Assembly: GCA_014763515.1 (NCBI GenBank)
Contig: JACXVH010000114.1
Location: forward strand, 1-6,130
From: Flavobacteriaceae bacterium
GTDB lineage: Bacteria; Bacteroidota; Bacteroidia; Flavobacteriales; Flavobacteriaceae
Direction of reading: 5' to 3'
Length of the DNA stretch: 6,130 nucleotides
Part shown: piece after piece, positions 6,016-6,130 of the stretch
Numbering within the stretch: the stretch's first letter is position 1
Layout: each line of letters starts with the position of its first letter
Program-made: the position numbers and the translations under genes
The notes under the pieces: generated by a model
What the model was told of the DNA's origin: nothing
What the model saw: only the letters and a program-made list of their open reading frames with translations
The model's database searches: none

Positions 6016-6130
6016 AATTTGTGCAAGCTACTTCCTTTTTACCTACTGAAAATCCTTCGTTAAAAGAAGTAATAAATTGACGAAACAAACCTAAATCTTT
6101 GTATGAAAAAGCATAAGCACTCACTAATCT
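6008..6130 (-). CDS. C-terminal 40 residues of an unidentified protein, 5' part beyond the window
   Basis: The minus strand is open from the window edge to a TAA at 6010-6008, giving 40 residues from RLVSAYAFSYKDLG to KKEVACTNYD. The stop lies inside the start of the next GT4 gene (8-bp overlap ATGATTAA), the same tight packing as the other junctions, which is the main reason to call it real. The fragment is amphipathic with several Phe and Tyr and has no membrane segment. I do not recognise the family; given its neighbours it is probably another polysaccharide-synthesis enzyme, but the piece is too short to say. Confidence 0.75.
   Translation of the reverse strand, partial: RLVSAYAFSYKDLGLFRQFITSFNEGFSVGKKEVACTNYD

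Noticed and set aside
1..6130. tRNA, rRNA, riboswitch, CRISPR array, insertion sequence, attachment site or internal promoter
   Set aside because: Genes overlap or abut at every junction, leaving no intergenic space, and I saw no cloverleaf, spaced direct repeats, transposase or terminal inverted repeats on either strand.

Overview
The window is an AT-rich stretch (roughly one third G+C by eye) in which every supported gene lies on the minus strand, read from 6130 down to 1. It looks like part of a cell-surface polysaccharide (O-antigen or capsule) locus from a member of the Bacteroidota, most likely a flavobacterium. Reasons are the low G+C, starts preceded by A-rich sequence without a clear Shine-Dalgarno motif, and the protein families present: a fused PglC-PglD protein, an EpsG-like polymerase, and GT4 enzymes of the REGFPNVVLQAGAM type. 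The taxon is an inference.

Layout in transcription order: (1) the 3' tail of an unidentified gene (6130-6008); (2) a GT4 glycosyltransferase (6015-4900); (3) an EpsG/Wzy-like membrane polymerase starting at TTG (4903-3800); (4) a GT2 glycosyltransferase (3798-2938); (5) a second GT4 glycosyltransferase (2948-1800); (6) a phosphoglycosyl transferase fused to a sugar N-acetyltransferase, PglC-PglD (1810-653, with a GTG start preferred over the longest reading frame); (7) the first 221 residues of a PglE-like DegT-family aminotransferase (663-1), cut by the window edge. All junctions are overlaps of 4, 8 or 11 bp, or a 1-bp gap, so this is one translationally coupled operon. I see no internal promoter or terminator, no intergenic stretch longer than 1 base, and no RNA gene, IS element or CRISPR array.

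How the genes fit together: PglE would aminate the UDP-4-keto sugar made by a PglF-type dehydratase, which is not in the window. The PglD domain would acetylate the new amine to give UDP-N,N'-diacetylbacillosamine (UDP-diNAcBac), and the PglC domain would load phospho-diNAcBac onto undecaprenyl phosphate at the inner face of the cytoplasmic membrane. The glycosyltransferases would extend the repeat unit, with the 1800-2948 GT4 a good candidate for the second sugar. The EpsG-like protein would polymerise repeat units outside the membrane. No flippase, chain-length regulator or ligase is visible.

I do not see a wholly new system. The points most worth a second look are a 7-bp tandem repeat inside a glycosyltransferase gene, three 11-bp overlaps of identical form, a corrected GTG start that places the PglC catalytic Asp-Glu at 93-94, and an apparent loss of about one beta-helix coil in the PglD domain.
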